Part shown: one piece after another, positions 8,733-18,595 of the stretch
Position numbering within the stretch: the first letter of the stretch is position 1
Layout: each line of letters begins with the position of its first letter
Assembly: GCF_009720485.1 (NCBI RefSeq)
Contig: NZ_CP045245.1
Span: 2,790,001-2,854,000, forward strand
From: Cellulomonas sp. JZ18
GTDB taxonomy: Bacteria > Actinomycetota > Actinomycetes > Actinomycetales > Cellulomonadaceae
Length of the DNA stretch: 64,000 nt
Reading direction: 5' to 3'
The notes under the pieces: generated by a model
Databases searched by the model: none
Told to the model about the DNA's origin: nothing
Seen by the model: the letters and a program-made list of their open reading frames with translations, nothing else
Translations under genes and position numbers: made by a program

Positions 8733-9718
8733 GCGGCGCCCCGGGGACGCGCGGTCGGCGCCGGCGCGGCACCGCCCGTCAGCTCGAGGAACACGGACTC
8801 CAGGTCGCCGCCCGCCGTGCCGAGCGCGTGGACCGCCACGCCGGCCCGCACGAGGGCGGCGTTGACCTCCGCGGGCCCGGGCGCGCCGGACACGACGAGC
8901 GCGTCGGGGCCGTCGGGGACGGCCGACCAGCCGCCGGCCGTCACGACCTGCGCGGCGAGCGCACGGTCGCCCACGCCGACCCGCACCTGCGCGCCGTGCC
9001 CGCCCGCGAGGACGTCGGCGACCGTGCCCTCGGCGACCAGGCGCCCGGCCGCGACGATCGAGACCGTGTCGGCGACCTGCGCGACCTCGGCCAGGACGTG
9101 GCTCGAGACGAGGACGGTCCGCCCTTCGTCGGCCAGGGCGCGGACCGTCGCGCGCAGGTCCCGGATGCCCGCCGGGTCGAGCCCGTTGGTCGGCTCGTCG
9201 AACACCAGCAGGTCCGGGTCCTTGAGGAGGGTCGCCGCGATCGCGAGGCGCTGCTTCATCCCGAGCGAGTAGCGGCGGAACTGGTCCGCGCCGCGCTCGC
9301 GCAGGCCGACGCGCTCGAGCACCTCCTCGACGCGCGCGTCCGGGACGCCGACCGCCGTGGCGAGCAGGCGCAGGTTGCGCCGGCCGGAGAAGCCGGGCAC
9401 GAACCGCGGGTTCTCGACGATGGCGCCGACGCGCCCCACCACGTCGGGCAGCCGGGCGGGGACGCGCGTGCCGAACAGCTCCACGGTGCCCGCGTCGGGG
9501 CGGGCGAGGCCCAGCAGCACGCGGATGGTCGTGGTCTTGCCGGAGCCGTTGGGCCCGAGGAACGCGTGCACACCGCCCGCCGGGACCTCGAGGTCGAGGT
9601 GGTCGACCGCGACGACCTGCCGCAGCGTGGACGTGCGGTACGTCTTGCGCAGCCCGCGGACGCGGACCGCGGGCTCTCCCGGTGTGCCGATGTCGACCTC
9701 CTCGTGCACGGTCCCCAT
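8729..9718 (-). CDS. ABC exporter ATP-binding protein
   Basis: 329 residues from the chosen start. Walker A GPNGSGKTTTI, the ABC signature (degenerate, YSLGMKQRLA), Walker B LLVFDEPTNGLDPAG and the switch histidine in VSSHVL are all readable. The C-terminal 100 residues form the accessory domain usual in ABC-2 exporters. I chose ATG 9718; a GTG at 9754 is in frame, but a strong hairpin (9747-9780) covers that codon. Neither start has a good ribosome site. It is coupled to the permease by a 4-nt overlap. Confidence 0.9.
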   Translation of the reverse strand: MGTVHEEVDIGTPGEPAVRVRGLRKTYRTSTLRQVVAVDHLDLEVPAGGVHAFLGPNGSGKTTTIRVLLGLARPDAGTVELFGTRVPARLPDVVGRVGAIVENPRFVPGFSGRRNLRLLATAVGVPDARVEEVLERVGLRERGADQFRRYSLGMKQRLAIAATLLKDPDLLVFDEPTNGLDPAGIRDLRATVRALADEGRTVLVSSHVLAEVAQVADTVSIVAAGRLVAEGTVADVLAGGHGAQVRVGVGDRALAAQVVTAGGWSAVPDGPDALVVSGAPGPAEVNAALVRAGVAVHALGTAGGDLESVFLELTGGAAPAPTARPRGAA

Positions 9719-9746
9719 CGGCACGCCGGGCGCCGCTCCGCACCGC

Positions 9747-9780
9747 GCGGGCACGTCGTCACCCGTGCGGGCGTGCCCGC
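9747..9780 (-). terminator. terminator hairpin after the GH13 gene
   Basis: 9-bp perfect stem (GCGGGCACG with CGTGCCCGC) and a 16-nt loop, directly after the stop codon of the alpha-glucosidase gene on the minus strand. There is no T-tract. Confidence 0.5.
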
Positions 9781-9781
9781 C

Positions 9782-11521
9782 TCAGCCCGCCGTGCGGCGG
9801 CGCAGCACCAGCGCCTCCCACGGCCGCAGCGTCACGGCACCGCCGCCGAGCGCGGCCCCGGCGTCGTAGTTGCCGAGGACGCGCTCCGCCGTCTCGTCCC
9901 ACCCCTCGGGCACGTCGACCGTCTGCTCCTCGCCGGAGAAGCTGCCGAGGACCAGCAGCTGCACGTCGTCGAGCGTGCGCGTGAACGCGTACACGTGCGG
10001 GTGGTCGGGCAGCAGCATCCGGAAGTCGCCGAGGGCCACCGCGGGCTCGGTGTGCCGCAGCTCGATCAGCCGGCGGTAGTGGTGGAAGACCGACCGCGGG
10101 TCCGCGCGCTCCGCCTCGGCGTTGACCGTGCGGTGGTTCGGGTTGACGGCGATCCACGGCTCGCCCGTCGTGAAGCCCGCGTTCGGCGAGGCGTCCCACT
10201 GCACGGGCGTGCGGGCGTTGTCCCGGCCCATCGCGGCGAGCCCGGCGAGCAGCTGGTCCTCGCTCGCGTGCCCGAGCGTCCGGGCGTGCTCGACGTACCG
10301 CAGCGACTCGATGTCCCGGTACTGGTCCAGGGACGTGAAGTGGGCGTTCGTCATGCCCAGCTCCTCGCCCTGGTAGACGTACGGCGTCCCGCGGTGCAGG
10401 TGCAGCACGGTCGCGAGCATCGTGGCGGACTCGCGGCGGTACTCGCCGTCGTCGCCGAACCGGGACACGATCCGCGGCTGGTCGTGGTTGTCCCAGTAGA
10501 GGGAGTTCCACCCGACGTCCTGCAGGCCCGCCTGCCAGCGCGCCATGGTCGCCTTCAGGTCGCGCAGGTCCAGCGGCTCGGGGTCGAACTTGCCGCCCGG
10601 ACCGTGGTCGAGGCCCACGTGCTCGAACGTGAACACCATGTCGAGCTCCTCGCGGCGCGGGTCGGTGAAGAGCACCGCGTCCTCGACGGTGGCACCCGGC
10701 GTCTCCCCCACGAGCAGGAGGGACTCGCGACGGCCGGCGAACACCTCCTGGTGCATCTCGTGCAGGAACTCGTGCAGCCGCGGCCCGTTGTTCGTGCCCG
10801 GGCCCGCGTCGCCCAGGGCACCGTGCGTGACGGGGCCGTCCTTGAGCGACCCGTCCTCGCCCACGACCTTGGAGATGAGGTTGATGACGTCCATGCGGAA
10901 GCCGTCGACCCCGCGGTCGAGCCACCAGCGCATCATCGCGTAGACGGCCTGGCGCACCTCGGGGTTCTCCCAGTTGAGGTCCGGCTGCTTGCGGCTGAAC
11001 AGGTGCAGGTAGTACTCGCCGGTCGCCTCGTCGAGCTCCCACGCGGGGCCGGAGAAGAACGAGCCCCAGTTCGTGGGCTCGGCGCCGGGCTCGCCGGCCG
11101 TCATCCCGCGCCGTGGCGGGCGCCACCAGTACCAGTCCCGCTTCGGGTTGTCCGTCGACGAGCGGGACTCGACGAACCACGGGTGCTCGTCGCTCGTGTG
11201 GTTGACGACGAGGTCCATCACGACCTTGATCCCGCGCGCGTGCAGCGCCGCGACCACCTCGTCGAGGTCCTCGAGCGTGCCGAACAGCGGGTCCACGTCC
11301 TGGTAGTCGCTGATGTCGTAGCCGTTGTCGTCCTGCGGGCTGCGGTACAGCGGGGAGAACCAGACGACGTCGACGCCGAGCTCGGCGAGGTGGTCGACGC
11401 GCTGCAGCACGCCGCGCAGGTCGCCGACGCCGTCACCGTCGCCGTCCTGGAACGAGCGGGGGTAGATCTGGTAGACGACCGCGGTGGTCCACCACGGTGC
11501 GTCCTCGCGCGTGAAGGTCAC
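9782..11521 (-). CDS. GH13 alpha-glucosidase (oligo-1,6-glucosidase/trehalose-type)
   Basis: 579 residues. The opening WWTTAVVYQIYPRSFQDGDG and the GH13 regions are clear: DLVVNHTSDEHPWF (region I), GFRMDVINLI with the nucleophile Asp211 (region II), LLVGETPGA with the acid/base Glu273 (region III) and WDNHDQPR with Asp347 (region IV). A C-terminal beta domain follows. It hydrolyses alpha-glucosidic oligosaccharides in the cytosol (no signal peptide). The GTG at 11521 has AGAGGA 5 nt upstream and puts the WWTTAVVYQIYPR motif near residue 9; an ATG at 11569 has no site. No transporter is adjacent. Exact linkage preference cannot be fixed by eye. Confidence 0.93.
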   Translation of the reverse strand: MTFTREDAPWWTTAVVYQIYPRSFQDGDGDGVGDLRGVLQRVDHLAELGVDVVWFSPLYRSPQDDNGYDISDYQDVDPLFGTLEDLDEVVAALHARGIKVVMDLVVNHTSDEHPWFVESRSSTDNPKRDWYWWRPPRRGMTAGEPGAEPTNWGSFFSGPAWELDEATGEYYLHLFSRKQPDLNWENPEVRQAVYAMMRWWLDRGVDGFRMDVINLISKVVGEDGSLKDGPVTHGALGDAGPGTNNGPRLHEFLHEMHQEVFAGRRESLLLVGETPGATVEDAVLFTDPRREELDMVFTFEHVGLDHGPGGKFDPEPLDLRDLKATMARWQAGLQDVGWNSLYWDNHDQPRIVSRFGDDGEYRRESATMLATVLHLHRGTPYVYQGEELGMTNAHFTSLDQYRDIESLRYVEHARTLGHASEDQLLAGLAAMGRDNARTPVQWDASPNAGFTTGEPWIAVNPNHRTVNAEAERADPRSVFHHYRRLIELRHTEPAVALGDFRMLLPDHPHVYAFTRTLDDVQLLVLGSFSGEEQTVDVPEGWDETAERVLGNYDAGAALGGGAVTLRPWEALVLRRRTAG

Positions 11522-11602
11522 GTCGGTCCTCTCGGGCGCTGCTGCCTGCCGGTCCCCCGACCTTCGCACCCGGCGACGGCCGCCGCACGCCGCGCGCCCA
11601 CG

Positions 11603-12184
11603 TCACGCCGTGGCGCCGGTGCCCTCCGGCTCCGGGTCCATGTCGAACGCCGGCAGGCCGTCGATGCTCGTGCGGTTCTTCCGCCGGCGGTACTCGGCCT
11701 GCCCGTCCGCACCCTTGCGGTCCATGAACGACGGCAGCAGGTCCCGCTCGCCGCGGTAGTCCATCAGCGGCACGCCGTACCCGCACGAGTCGGAGACCCG
11801 CTCGACGTCCACCACGACGACGGCCCGCACCCCGCGCGTCTCGGCGAAGTGCACCGCGAGGTCCGCGAAGCCCTCGTCGTAGAGCGTGACGAACCGGCCC
11901 CGGCCGTGCAGGCGCACGATGTTCGGCGGCCCGTCGAAGGCGCAGAACATGAGCGTGACCCGGCCGTTCTGGCGCAGGTGCGCGATCGTCTCCGCGCCGC
12001 TGGCCGTCAGGTCCGCGTACGCGACGGTGCGCTCGTCCAGGACGGCGAACGTGCCGCCGACGCCCTTGGGCGACACGTTGACGTGCCCGTCCGGTCCGTC
12101 GGGGGCCGTCGCGACGAAGAACACGTGCTGCGCCTCGACGAACCGGCGGATCCTCGCGTCGATGCACTCGTGGACCGTGGCCAT
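11603..12184 (-). CDS. pyridoxamine 5'-phosphate oxidase-family (split-barrel flavin/F420) protein
   Basis: 193 residues. The N-terminal split-barrel shows FFVATAPDGPDGHVNVSPKG near residues 24-43, then AYADLTASGAETIAHLRQNGRVTLMFCAFDG, typical of a widespread family annotated as PPOX-like. The C-terminal quarter (MDRKGADGQAEYRRRKNRTSIDGLPAFD) is a charged tail also seen in that family. These proteins bind FMN, F420 or haem; the substrate is unknown and a true pyridoxine oxidase role is unlikely. ATG 12184 has GAGGAGG about 5 nt upstream. Confidence 0.85.
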   Translation of the reverse strand: MATVHECIDARIRRFVEAQHVFFVATAPDGPDGHVNVSPKGVGGTFAVLDERTVAYADLTASGAETIAHLRQNGRVTLMFCAFDGPPNIVRLHGRGRFVTLYDEGFADLAVHFAETRGVRAVVVVDVERVSDSCGYGVPLMDYRGERDLLPSFMDRKGADGQAEYRRRKNRTSIDGLPAFDMDPEPEGTGATA

Positions 12185-12199
12185 GCGCCCTCCTCGCGT

Positions 12200-12226
12200 C
12201 GGCCCCGACCGTAGCGGGCGGGGCCG
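12200..12226 (-). terminator. possible terminator after ilvD (12248-13966)
   Basis: 8-bp perfect stem (CGGCCCCG with CGGGGCCG) with an 11-nt loop, between the DHAD stop codon and the next minus-strand gene. No T-tract. Confidence 0.4.
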
Positions 12227-12247
12227 GGGCACGGCAGGACCCGACCG

Positions 12248-13966
12248 TCAGCCGAGCACGGCCCCCTTCGACGCGGACTGCACGAGCTTCTGGTACTTGC
12301 CCAGCACGCCGCGCGTGTACCGGGGCGCCACCGGCCGCCAGCCCTCCCGCCGCGCGGCGAGCTCCGCCTCGTCGACCAGCAGGTCGAGCGTCGCGTGCGC
12401 GACGTCGAGGCGGATGCGGTCGCCGTCGCGGACGAACGCGATCGGCCCGGCGTCCACGGCCTCCGGCGCGATGTGCCCGACGCACAGCCCCGTCGTCCCG
12501 CCCGAGAACCGGCCGTCGGTGACGAGCAGGACGTCCTTGCCGAGGCCGGCGCCCTTGATCGCGCCCGTGATCGCGAGCATCTCGCGCATGCCCGGTCCGC
12601 CCTTGGGGCCCTCGTACCGGATGACGACGACGTCCCCGGCCTGGATCGTCCCGTCCTCGAGCGCGTCGAGCGCGGCACGCTCGCGCTCGAACACCCGCGC
12701 GGTGCCCTCGAACACGTCTGAGTCGAAGCCCGCCGACTTCACGACCGCGCCCTCGGGCGCGAGCGAGCCGTGCAGGATCGTGATGCCGCCGGTGCGGTGG
12801 ATCGGGTCGTCCAGGGCGCGCAGGATCTTCCCGTCGGGGTCGGGCGGCGCGACGGCGGCGAGGTTCTCCGCGACCGTGCGGCCGGTGACGGTGAGGCAGT
12901 CCCCGTGCAGCAGACCCGCGTCGAGCAGGGCCTTCATGACGACCGGCACGCCGCCGATGCGGTCCACGTCGTTCATGACGTACCGGCCGAAGGGCTTGAG
13001 GTCGCCCAGGTGCGGCACGCGTGCCGCGACGCGGCTGAAGTCCTCGAGGGTGAGGTCCACCTCGGCCTCGTGCGCGATCGCGAGCAGGTGCAGCACGGCG
13101 TTCGTCGAGCCGCCGAAGGCCATGACGACGGCGATCGCGTTCTCGAACGCCTCCTTCGTCATGATCTGCCGCGCCGTGATGCCGCGGCGCAGCAGCTCGA
13201 CGACCGCCTCCCCGGAGCGGCGCGCGAACTGGTCGCGGCGCCGGTCGGCGCTCGGCGGCGCGGCGGACCCGGGCAGCGACATGCCCATGGCCTCCGCGAC
13301 CGAGGCCATCGTGTTCGCGGTGTACATGCCGCCGCAGGCGCCCTCGCCCGGGCAGATCGCGCGCTCGATGCGGTCGACGTCCTCGGCGCTCATGAGCCCC
13401 CGCGCGCACGCGCCGACGGCCTCGAACGCGTCGATGATCGTCACGTCCTTCTCGGTGCCGTCGGACAGCCGCACCCACCCCGGCATGATCGAGCCGGCGT
13501 AGAGGAAGACGCTCGCGAGGTCCAGGCGCGCGGCCGCCATGAGCATGCCCGGCAGGGACTTGTCGCACCCGGCGAGCAGCACGGAGCCGTCGAGGCGCTC
13601 GGCCATCATCACCGTCTCGACCGAGTCCGCGATGACGTCGCGGCTCACCAGCGAGTAGTGCATGCCCTCGTGGCCCATGGAGATGCCGTCGGAGACGGAG
13701 ATCGTGCCGAACTCCATCGGGAACCCGCCGCCCGCGTGCACGCCGTCCTTGACGGCCTTCGCGAGCCGGTCCAGCGAGAGGTTGCACGGCGTGATCTCGT
13801 TCCACGAGCTCGCGACGCCGATCTGGGGCTTGGCGAAGTCCTCGTCGCCCATGCCGACGGCGCGCAGCATGCCGCGCGCCGCCGTCGCCTCGAGGCCGTC
13901 GGTGACCTGCCGGGAGCGGGGCTTGATGTCGACGCCGGGGGGCGTCCCGGGCTGGGTGCTCGTCAT
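12248..13966 (-). CDS. ilvD: dihydroxyacid dehydratase, mycobacterial type
   Basis: 572 residues. Dehydrates dihydroxyisovalerate and dihydroxymethylvalerate to the 2-oxoacids of valine and isoleucine synthesis. The N terminus [25 protein letters not shown] is that of the mycobacterial DHAD, and the three cluster-ligand regions [20 protein letters not shown] and [14 protein letters not shown] are present with one Cys each, the pattern expected for a [2Fe-2S] enzyme. ATG 13966 has no ribosome site but TACTCT 6 nt upstream, so it is probably leaderless. A second, different DHAD lies at 16621-18483. Confidence 0.95.
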   Translation of the reverse strand: MTSTQPGTPPGVDIKPRSRQVTDGLEATAARGMLRAVGMGDEDFAKPQIGVASSWNEITPCNLSLDRLAKAVKDGVHAGGGFPMEFGTISVSDGISMGHEGMHYSLVSRDVIADSVETVMMAERLDGSVLLAGCDKSLPGMLMAAARLDLASVFLYAGSIMPGWVRLSDGTEKDVTIIDAFEAVGACARGLMSAEDVDRIERAICPGEGACGGMYTANTMASVAEAMGMSLPGSAAPPSADRRRDQFARRSGEAVVELLRRGITARQIMTKEAFENAIAVVMAFGGSTNAVLHLLAIAHEAEVDLTLEDFSRVAARVPHLGDLKPFGRYVMNDVDRIGGVPVVMKALLDAGLLHGDCLTVTGRTVAENLAAVAPPDPDGKILRALDDPIHRTGGITILHGSLAPEGAVVKSAGFDSDVFEGTARVFERERAALDALEDGTIQAGDVVVIRYEGPKGGPGMREMLAITGAIKGAGLGKDVLLVTDGRFSGGTTGLCVGHIAPEAVDAGPIAFVRDGDRIRLDVAHATLDLLVDEAELAARREGWRPVAPRYTRGVLGKYQKLVQSASKGAVLG

Positions 13967-13972
13967 GAGCCG

Positions 13973-13978
13973 AGAGTA
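13973..13978 (-). promoter_or_regulatory. -10 box of a leaderless ilvD mRNA
   Basis: TACTCT on the minus strand, ending 6 nt before the ATG of the 572-residue DHAD. No convincing -35 hexamer was found. Confidence 0.5.
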
Positions 13979-14070
13979 GGCAGCGCGGGCACGCGCGGCA
14001 TCCGGCCCGCGCGCTGCGTCCGGCCGGGTGTCGCGGCGCCGGATCCCTACGGCGACGGGCCGGGCTGCCG

Positions 14071-16575
14071 ATGGGCTCCGAGGAGTGGTGCCGGTCGCAC
14101 GTGGCTGCAGGTGCCCCAGCCCACCGGGGAGGCCCCTTGACCGCGCACGCACCGCCGTCGCGCCGCGACCGGCTGCTCACCGCCGTGACGTGGCAGCGGT
14201 TCCTCGTCGCGGGGCTGGTGCTCACGGGCGTCGTGCTCGTCCTGCCCGGCTGGCCGGGCGAGATCCTGTGGGACGCGGTGCCCGTGCTGTCGTGCGCCGC
14301 CATGGTCGTCGGGCTGCGCCGGCACCGCGGACCCGCCGTACGGGCGTGGTGGTGGCTGACGGCCGGCGTGACCTGGTGGGCGCTCAGCGACCTCGTGTGG
14401 ACCACCTGGTACGTGCTCGTCGGCGGCGACGGCGAGCAGATCCCGTGGTGGTACGACGTCGTCTACATGGCCGCGTACCCGCTGCTGGCCGCCGGGCTCG
14501 CGCGGCTCCCCCGCAACTCCCTGCGCGACCGGCACGAGACGGCGACCATGGACGCGGTCGTCGTCGTCGTGGGCGCGGCGCTGCTGTACTGGTCCCTCGT
14601 GTTCCGCGGCGTCCTCCGCGAGGGCGTGCCGGCCGACCCGGGTCAGGTCGTGGCCGTGCTGTCGCTCGCGATGGGCCTCGGCGTCGCCTTCATGGTGTCG
14701 CGGCTGTGGTTCCGGTACGGCAACGACAACGGCGCCTACCTGCTGCTCGGCTGGGGCGTCGCCGCGTCGATGGTGGGTGACGTCGTGTACACGGTGACGC
14801 TGACGGGCGACGGCGCCCCGGGCATCTCCGTGTTCGACACGTCGCTGGTGGAGAGCGTCGGCAGCGCCGGCTGGCTCGTGTGGTTCGTGCTGTTCGGTGC
14901 CGCCGCCCTGCACCCCGGCGTGGTCGCGGCGTCGCCCGACGCCACACCGTCCCACTCGTTCACGGTCGCGCGCGGCGTCATCTTCTTCCTGACCGCGTCG
15001 ATCGGCCCCACCACGCTGCTGCTGTCCTCCCACGTCGGCGGCGCGGTGACCATGGCCTGGTCCGACCTCGCCGTCCCGCTGCTCACCGTCACCGCGCTCA
15101 CCGCGTTCCTCGTCGCGCGGCTCGTCGTCGGCACGAGCACGGCGCAGCTGCGCGCGATCCAGCTCGACCGGCAGGCCGCGGAGCTCTCGCAGGCGCTGCG
15201 CGAGCAGGGCGAGCTGCAGCTGCGGCTGAGCCACCAGGCGCTGCACGACCCGCTGACCGGCCTGGGGAACCGCACGCGCTTCACCGAGCGGCTCGCCGCG
15301 CCGCGCCGGCGCGGGTCGGGCCGGCGCGCGGTGCTGATGCTCGACCTGGACGGCTTCAAGACGGTGAACGACGACCACGGCCACCACGCCGGCGACGACC
15401 TGCTGGTCGAGGTCGCCCGGCGCCTGCGCCGGTCCGTCGGCGAGGACGACACGCTCGTGCGGCTCGGGGGTGACGAGTTCGCCGTGGTGCTCGAGGACGC
15501 CGACGAGGCGGATGCGCGCGACGTCGCGTGGCGCGTCGTGCACGCGCTCGCCGAGCCCTTCCTCGTCGACGGGCACACCGTCCGGGTGACGTCGAGCGTG
15601 GGGGTGCGCGTCGTCGAGCCGTCCACCGAGCCACGGGAGATCCTGCGCGACGCGGACCTCGCGCTGTACGCGGCGAAGGCGGCGGGCAAGAACCACGTCT
15701 GCGTCTTCGAACCCGGCATGCGCGTCGCGCACGACCGCCGGTCCGCGATCGCGGAGGGGCTGCAGCACGCGGTCGAGCGCGGCGAGCTGGTCGTGCACTA
15801 CCAGCCCGTCGTGTCGCTGCGCAGCGGACGGGTGCACTCCGTCGAGGCGCTGGTGCGGTGGCAGTCGGCCGCCGGGCTCGTCATGCCCGACGCCTTCATC
15901 CCCGTCGCGGAGGAGACCGGCCTGATCGTGCCCGTCGGCGAGCACGTGCTGCGCCGCGCGTGCGCGGACGCGCGCCCCTGGTTCGAGGCGCACGGCGTCG
16001 CGGTGCACGTCAACGTGTCCGGTCGCCAGCTGCGCCGCCCCGAGATCGTCGACCAGGTGCTCGGTGCGCTGGCCGATGCGGGCCTGCCCGGCCGGGCCCT
16101 CGTGCTCGAGATCACCGAGACCGAGCTGCTCGCGGCCGAGGAGCCGGACGCCGGGCACGTCGTCGCCCACCTGTCGCGCCTGCGCGAGCACGGCGTGCGC
16201 GTGGCCATCGACGACTTCGGCACCGGCTACTCGTCGCTGGCCTACCTGCAGCGCCTGCCGGTCGACCTCGTCAAGATCGACGGTGCCTTCACCCGGTTCG
16301 CCGCCGAACCCGGCGACGAGGGACGCCGTCGACGCGCCCTCGCGAGCGCGATCGTGGACCTGTGCGCGAGCCTCGACCTGCCGGCCGTCGCCGAGCAGAT
16401 CGAGACCGCCGACGAGGCGGAGGCGCTGCGGGCGATCGGCTGCCCCGAGGGGCAGGGCTACCTGTTCGGGCGGCCGTCGCCGCGCGACGAGATCACGGAC
16501 CTGCTGGGCCGCCCCGAGCGCCTGTCGACCGTGCCGCAGCCGCGCTCCCCGGGCAGGACGCCGCGCCGGGTGTAG
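14071..16575 (+). CDS. membrane-bound diguanylate cyclase/phosphodiesterase (GGDEF-EAL)
   Basis: 834 residues. About ten hydrophobic segments fill residues 45-355 as a membrane sensor region, then a GGDEF domain ([16 protein letters not shown] near residue 470) and an EAL domain (SVEALVRWQ near residue 592, [39 protein letters not shown]). Both signatures look intact, so it could make and break c-di-GMP. No inhibitory RxxD site lies five residues before GGDEF (the four residues there are GEDD), so product inhibition of cyclase activity may be missing. The start is uncertain: ATG 14071 lacks a ribosome site, while an in-frame TTG at 14137 follows GGGGAGG closely. Confidence 0.92.
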   Translation: MGSEEWCRSHVAAGAPAHRGGPLTAHAPPSRRDRLLTAVTWQRFLVAGLVLTGVVLVLPGWPGEILWDAVPVLSCAAMVVGLRRHRGPAVRAWWWLTAGVTWWALSDLVWTTWYVLVGGDGEQIPWWYDVVYMAAYPLLAAGLARLPRNSLRDRHETATMDAVVVVVGAALLYWSLVFRGVLREGVPADPGQVVAVLSLAMGLGVAFMVSRLWFRYGNDNGAYLLLGWGVAASMVGDVVYTVTLTGDGAPGISVFDTSLVESVGSAGWLVWFVLFGAAALHPGVVAASPDATPSHSFTVARGVIFFLTASIGPTTLLLSSHVGGAVTMAWSDLAVPLLTVTALTAFLVARLVVGTSTAQLRAIQLDRQAAELSQALREQGELQLRLSHQALHDPLTGLGNRTRFTERLAAPRRRGSGRRAVLMLDLDGFKTVNDDHGHHAGDDLLVEVARRLRRSVGEDDTLVRLGGDEFAVVLEDADEADARDVAWRVVHALAEPFLVDGHTVRVTSSVGVRVVEPSTEPREILRDADLALYAAKAAGKNHVCVFEPGMRVAHDRRSAIAEGLQHAVERGELVVHYQPVVSLRSGRVHSVEALVRWQSAAGLVMPDAFIPVAEETGLIVPVGEHVLRRACADARPWFEAHGVAVHVNVSGRQLRRPEIVDQVLGALADAGLPGRALVLEITETELLAAEEPDAGHVVAHLSRLREHGVRVAIDDFGTGYSSLAYLQRLPVDLVKIDGAFTRFAAEPGDEGRRRRALASAIVDLCASLDLPAVAEQIETADEAEALRAIGCPEGQGYLFGRPSPRDEITDLLGRPERLSTVPQPRSPGRTPRRV

Positions 16576-16582
16576 GCGCGTG

Positions 16583-16614
16583 CGACGCCCGGCCGCGGAC
16601 CGGGCCGGGCGTCG
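16583..16614. terminator. bidirectional terminator hairpin
   Basis: 12-bp perfect stem (CGACGCCCGGCC with GGCCGGGCGTCG) and an 8-nt loop, extendable by wobble pairs. It lies 8 nt after the GGDEF-EAL stop and 7 nt from the stop codon of the convergent ilvD gene. Confidence 0.65.
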
Positions 16615-16620
16615 TGCGTG

Positions 16621-18483
16621 TCAGGCGCGGCGGATGCGGCTCACGTCGCGCACGGCACCGCGGTCGGCGCTCGTCGCCATCGCGGCGTACGCCTGCAGCG
16701 CCGGGGAGACGTACCGGTCGCGGTCGACCGGCTGCCACGGGTTCTCGCGCGCCTCCATCTTGGCGCGACGCTCGGCGAGCACCTCGTCCGGGACGTTGAC
16801 GCGGATGAGCCGCGTCTCGACGTCGATCTCGATCTCGTCGCCGTCCTCGATCAGGCCGATCGTGCCGCCCGCCGCCGCCTCGGGGCTGACGTGCCCGACG
16901 GAGATGCCGCTCGAGCCGCCGGAGAACCGGCCGTCGGTGATGAGCGCGCAGACCTTGCCCAGGCCGCGGCCCTTGATGAAGGACGTCGGGTAGAGCATCT
17001 CCTGCATCCCGGGGCCGCCCGCGGGGCCCTCGTACCGCACCACGACGACGTGGCCCGGCTGGACCTCCTTGCGCAGGATCTTCTCGACGGCCTCGTCCTG
17101 CGACTCGCACACCAGCGCGCGGCCCACGAAGTGGAAGACGTCGGGGTCGATGCCGGCGGTCTTGATGATCGCGCCGTCCTCGGCGAGGTTGCCGCGCAGC
17201 ACGGCCAGCCCGCCCTCGACCGTGTAGGCGTGCGCCACGTCGCGGATGCAGCCGTTCGCCGCGTCCGTGTCCAGCGAGTCCCACACGTTCGACGTCGAGA
17301 ACGCCTGCGTGGTCCGCACACCGCCGGGCGCGGCGTGGAACAGCTGCACCGCCCGCTCGGTGGCCTTGCCGCCGCGCACGTCCCAGTCGTCCAGCCACGC
17401 GCGCAGCGTCGGGGTGTGCACGCTCGTGACGTCGTGGTCCAGCAGCCCGCCGCGGTCGAGCTCGCCGAGCAGCGCGGGGATGCCGCCCGCCCGGTGCACG
17501 TCCTCCATGTGGAAGTCCGGGTGGTTCGGCGCCACCTTGGACAGGCACGGCACGCGGCGGCTGATCGCGTCGATGTCCGCGAGCGTGAAGTCCACGCCGG
17601 CCTCCTGCGCCGCGGCGAGGATGTGCAGGACCGTGTTCGTCGAGCCGCCCATCGCGACGTCGAGGGCCATCGCGTTGGAGAACGCGGCCTTCGTCGCGAT
17701 CGCACGCGGGGCGACCGAGTCGTCCTCCTCGTCGTAGTACCGACGGGCGAGGTCGACGATCGTGCGCCCGGCCTCGAGGAACAGCTCGCGGCGCGCGGTG
17801 TGCGTGGCGAGCGTCGAGCCGTTGCCCGGCAGCGACAGCCCGAGCGCCTCCGTCAGGCAGTTCATCGAGTTCGCCGTGAACATGCCCGAGCACGAGCCGC
17901 ACGTCGGGCACGCGTTCTCCTCGACCTTCGCGAGCGCCTCGTCGTCCACGGCGTCGTCGGCCGAGTAGTTGATCGCGTTGATGAGGTTGAGGTGCGTGCG
18001 CGCGACGCCGTTGGCGACGACCGCCTTGCCGGCCTCCATCGGCCCGCCGGAGACGAAGATCACCGGGATGTTCAGCCGCAGCGCCGCGTTGAGCATGCCC
18101 GGCGTGATCTTGTCGCAGTTGGAGATGCACACGAGCGCGTCCGCGCAGTGCGCGTTGACCATGTACTCGACGGAGTCGGCGATGAGGTCGCGGCTCGGCA
18201 GCGAGTAGAGCATCCCGCCGTGGCCCATCGCGATGCCGTCGTCGACGGCGATCGTGTTGAACTCCTTGGCGACGCCGCCCGCCTCGCGCACGGCCGACGC
18301 GACCAGGTCACCCATGTCCTTGAGGTGCACGTGCCCCGGGACGAACTGCGTGTACGAGTTCGCGATCGCGACGATCGGCTTGCCGAAGTCCTCGCTCGTC
18401 ATGCCCGTGGCGCGCCACAGCGCACGGGCGCCGGCCATGTTGCGACCGTGGGTCGAGGTACGAGAGCGCAGGGGACGGCTCAT
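16621..18483 (-). CDS. ilvD: dihydroxyacid dehydratase, enterobacterial type
   Basis: 620 residues, close to the E. coli enzyme length. Diagnostic segments are [44 protein letters not shown] and the triple-Cys [19 protein letters not shown], followed by [13 protein letters not shown] and a [18 protein letters not shown] end. In E. coli this form carries an oxygen-labile [4Fe-4S] cluster. It duplicates the reaction of the DHAD at 12248-13966 but is clearly a different subfamily, so it may serve other conditions or related sugar acids. ATG 18483 has AAGGAG 10 nt upstream. A -10 box and a 14-bp hairpin lie in its short 5' leader. Confidence 0.94.
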   Translation of the reverse strand: MSRPLRSRTSTHGRNMAGARALWRATGMTSEDFGKPIVAIANSYTQFVPGHVHLKDMGDLVASAVREAGGVAKEFNTIAVDDGIAMGHGGMLYSLPSRDLIADSVEYMVNAHCADALVCISNCDKITPGMLNAALRLNIPVIFVSGGPMEAGKAVVANGVARTHLNLINAINYSADDAVDDEALAKVEENACPTCGSCSGMFTANSMNCLTEALGLSLPGNGSTLATHTARRELFLEAGRTIVDLARRYYDEEDDSVAPRAIATKAAFSNAMALDVAMGGSTNTVLHILAAAQEAGVDFTLADIDAISRRVPCLSKVAPNHPDFHMEDVHRAGGIPALLGELDRGGLLDHDVTSVHTPTLRAWLDDWDVRGGKATERAVQLFHAAPGGVRTTQAFSTSNVWDSLDTDAANGCIRDVAHAYTVEGGLAVLRGNLAEDGAIIKTAGIDPDVFHFVGRALVCESQDEAVEKILRKEVQPGHVVVVRYEGPAGGPGMQEMLYPTSFIKGRGLGKVCALITDGRFSGGSSGISVGHVSPEAAAGGTIGLIEDGDEIEIDVETRLIRVNVPDEVLAERRAKMEARENPWQPVDRDRYVSPALQAYAAMATSADRGAVRDVSRIRRA

Positions 18484-18506
18484 CGTGGCACTGCTCCTTC
18501 AAGGCG

Positions 18507-18544
18507 GACGGGGCCCCACCTGCCGGTGGGGCCCCGTCACACTA
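18507..18544 (-). promoter_or_regulatory. ilvD promoter with a hairpin at the mRNA 5' end
   Basis: The minus strand has -10 TAGTGT at 18539-18544, the same hexamer as the ilvB promoter. Directly downstream lies a perfect 14-bp inverted repeat (arms 18507-18520 and 18525-18538, 4-nt loop), so the transcript should begin at or inside a stable hairpin that ends 23 nt before the ATG. It may stabilise the mRNA, act as a regulator site, or terminate transcripts arriving from the GH3 gene. There is no T-tract, and the -35 is weak. Confidence 0.5.
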
Positions 18545-18595
18545 CGTCGGGAACCGCGGAGGTCGGACGGGCGTCCGCCTCGTGGTCCGTGCGCC

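Noticed and set aside
9719..9754. Earlier GTG start (9754) for the ABC ATPase
   Set aside because: The codon lies inside a 9-bp terminator-like hairpin and has no ribosome site; ATG 9718 keeps the whole ATPase domain.
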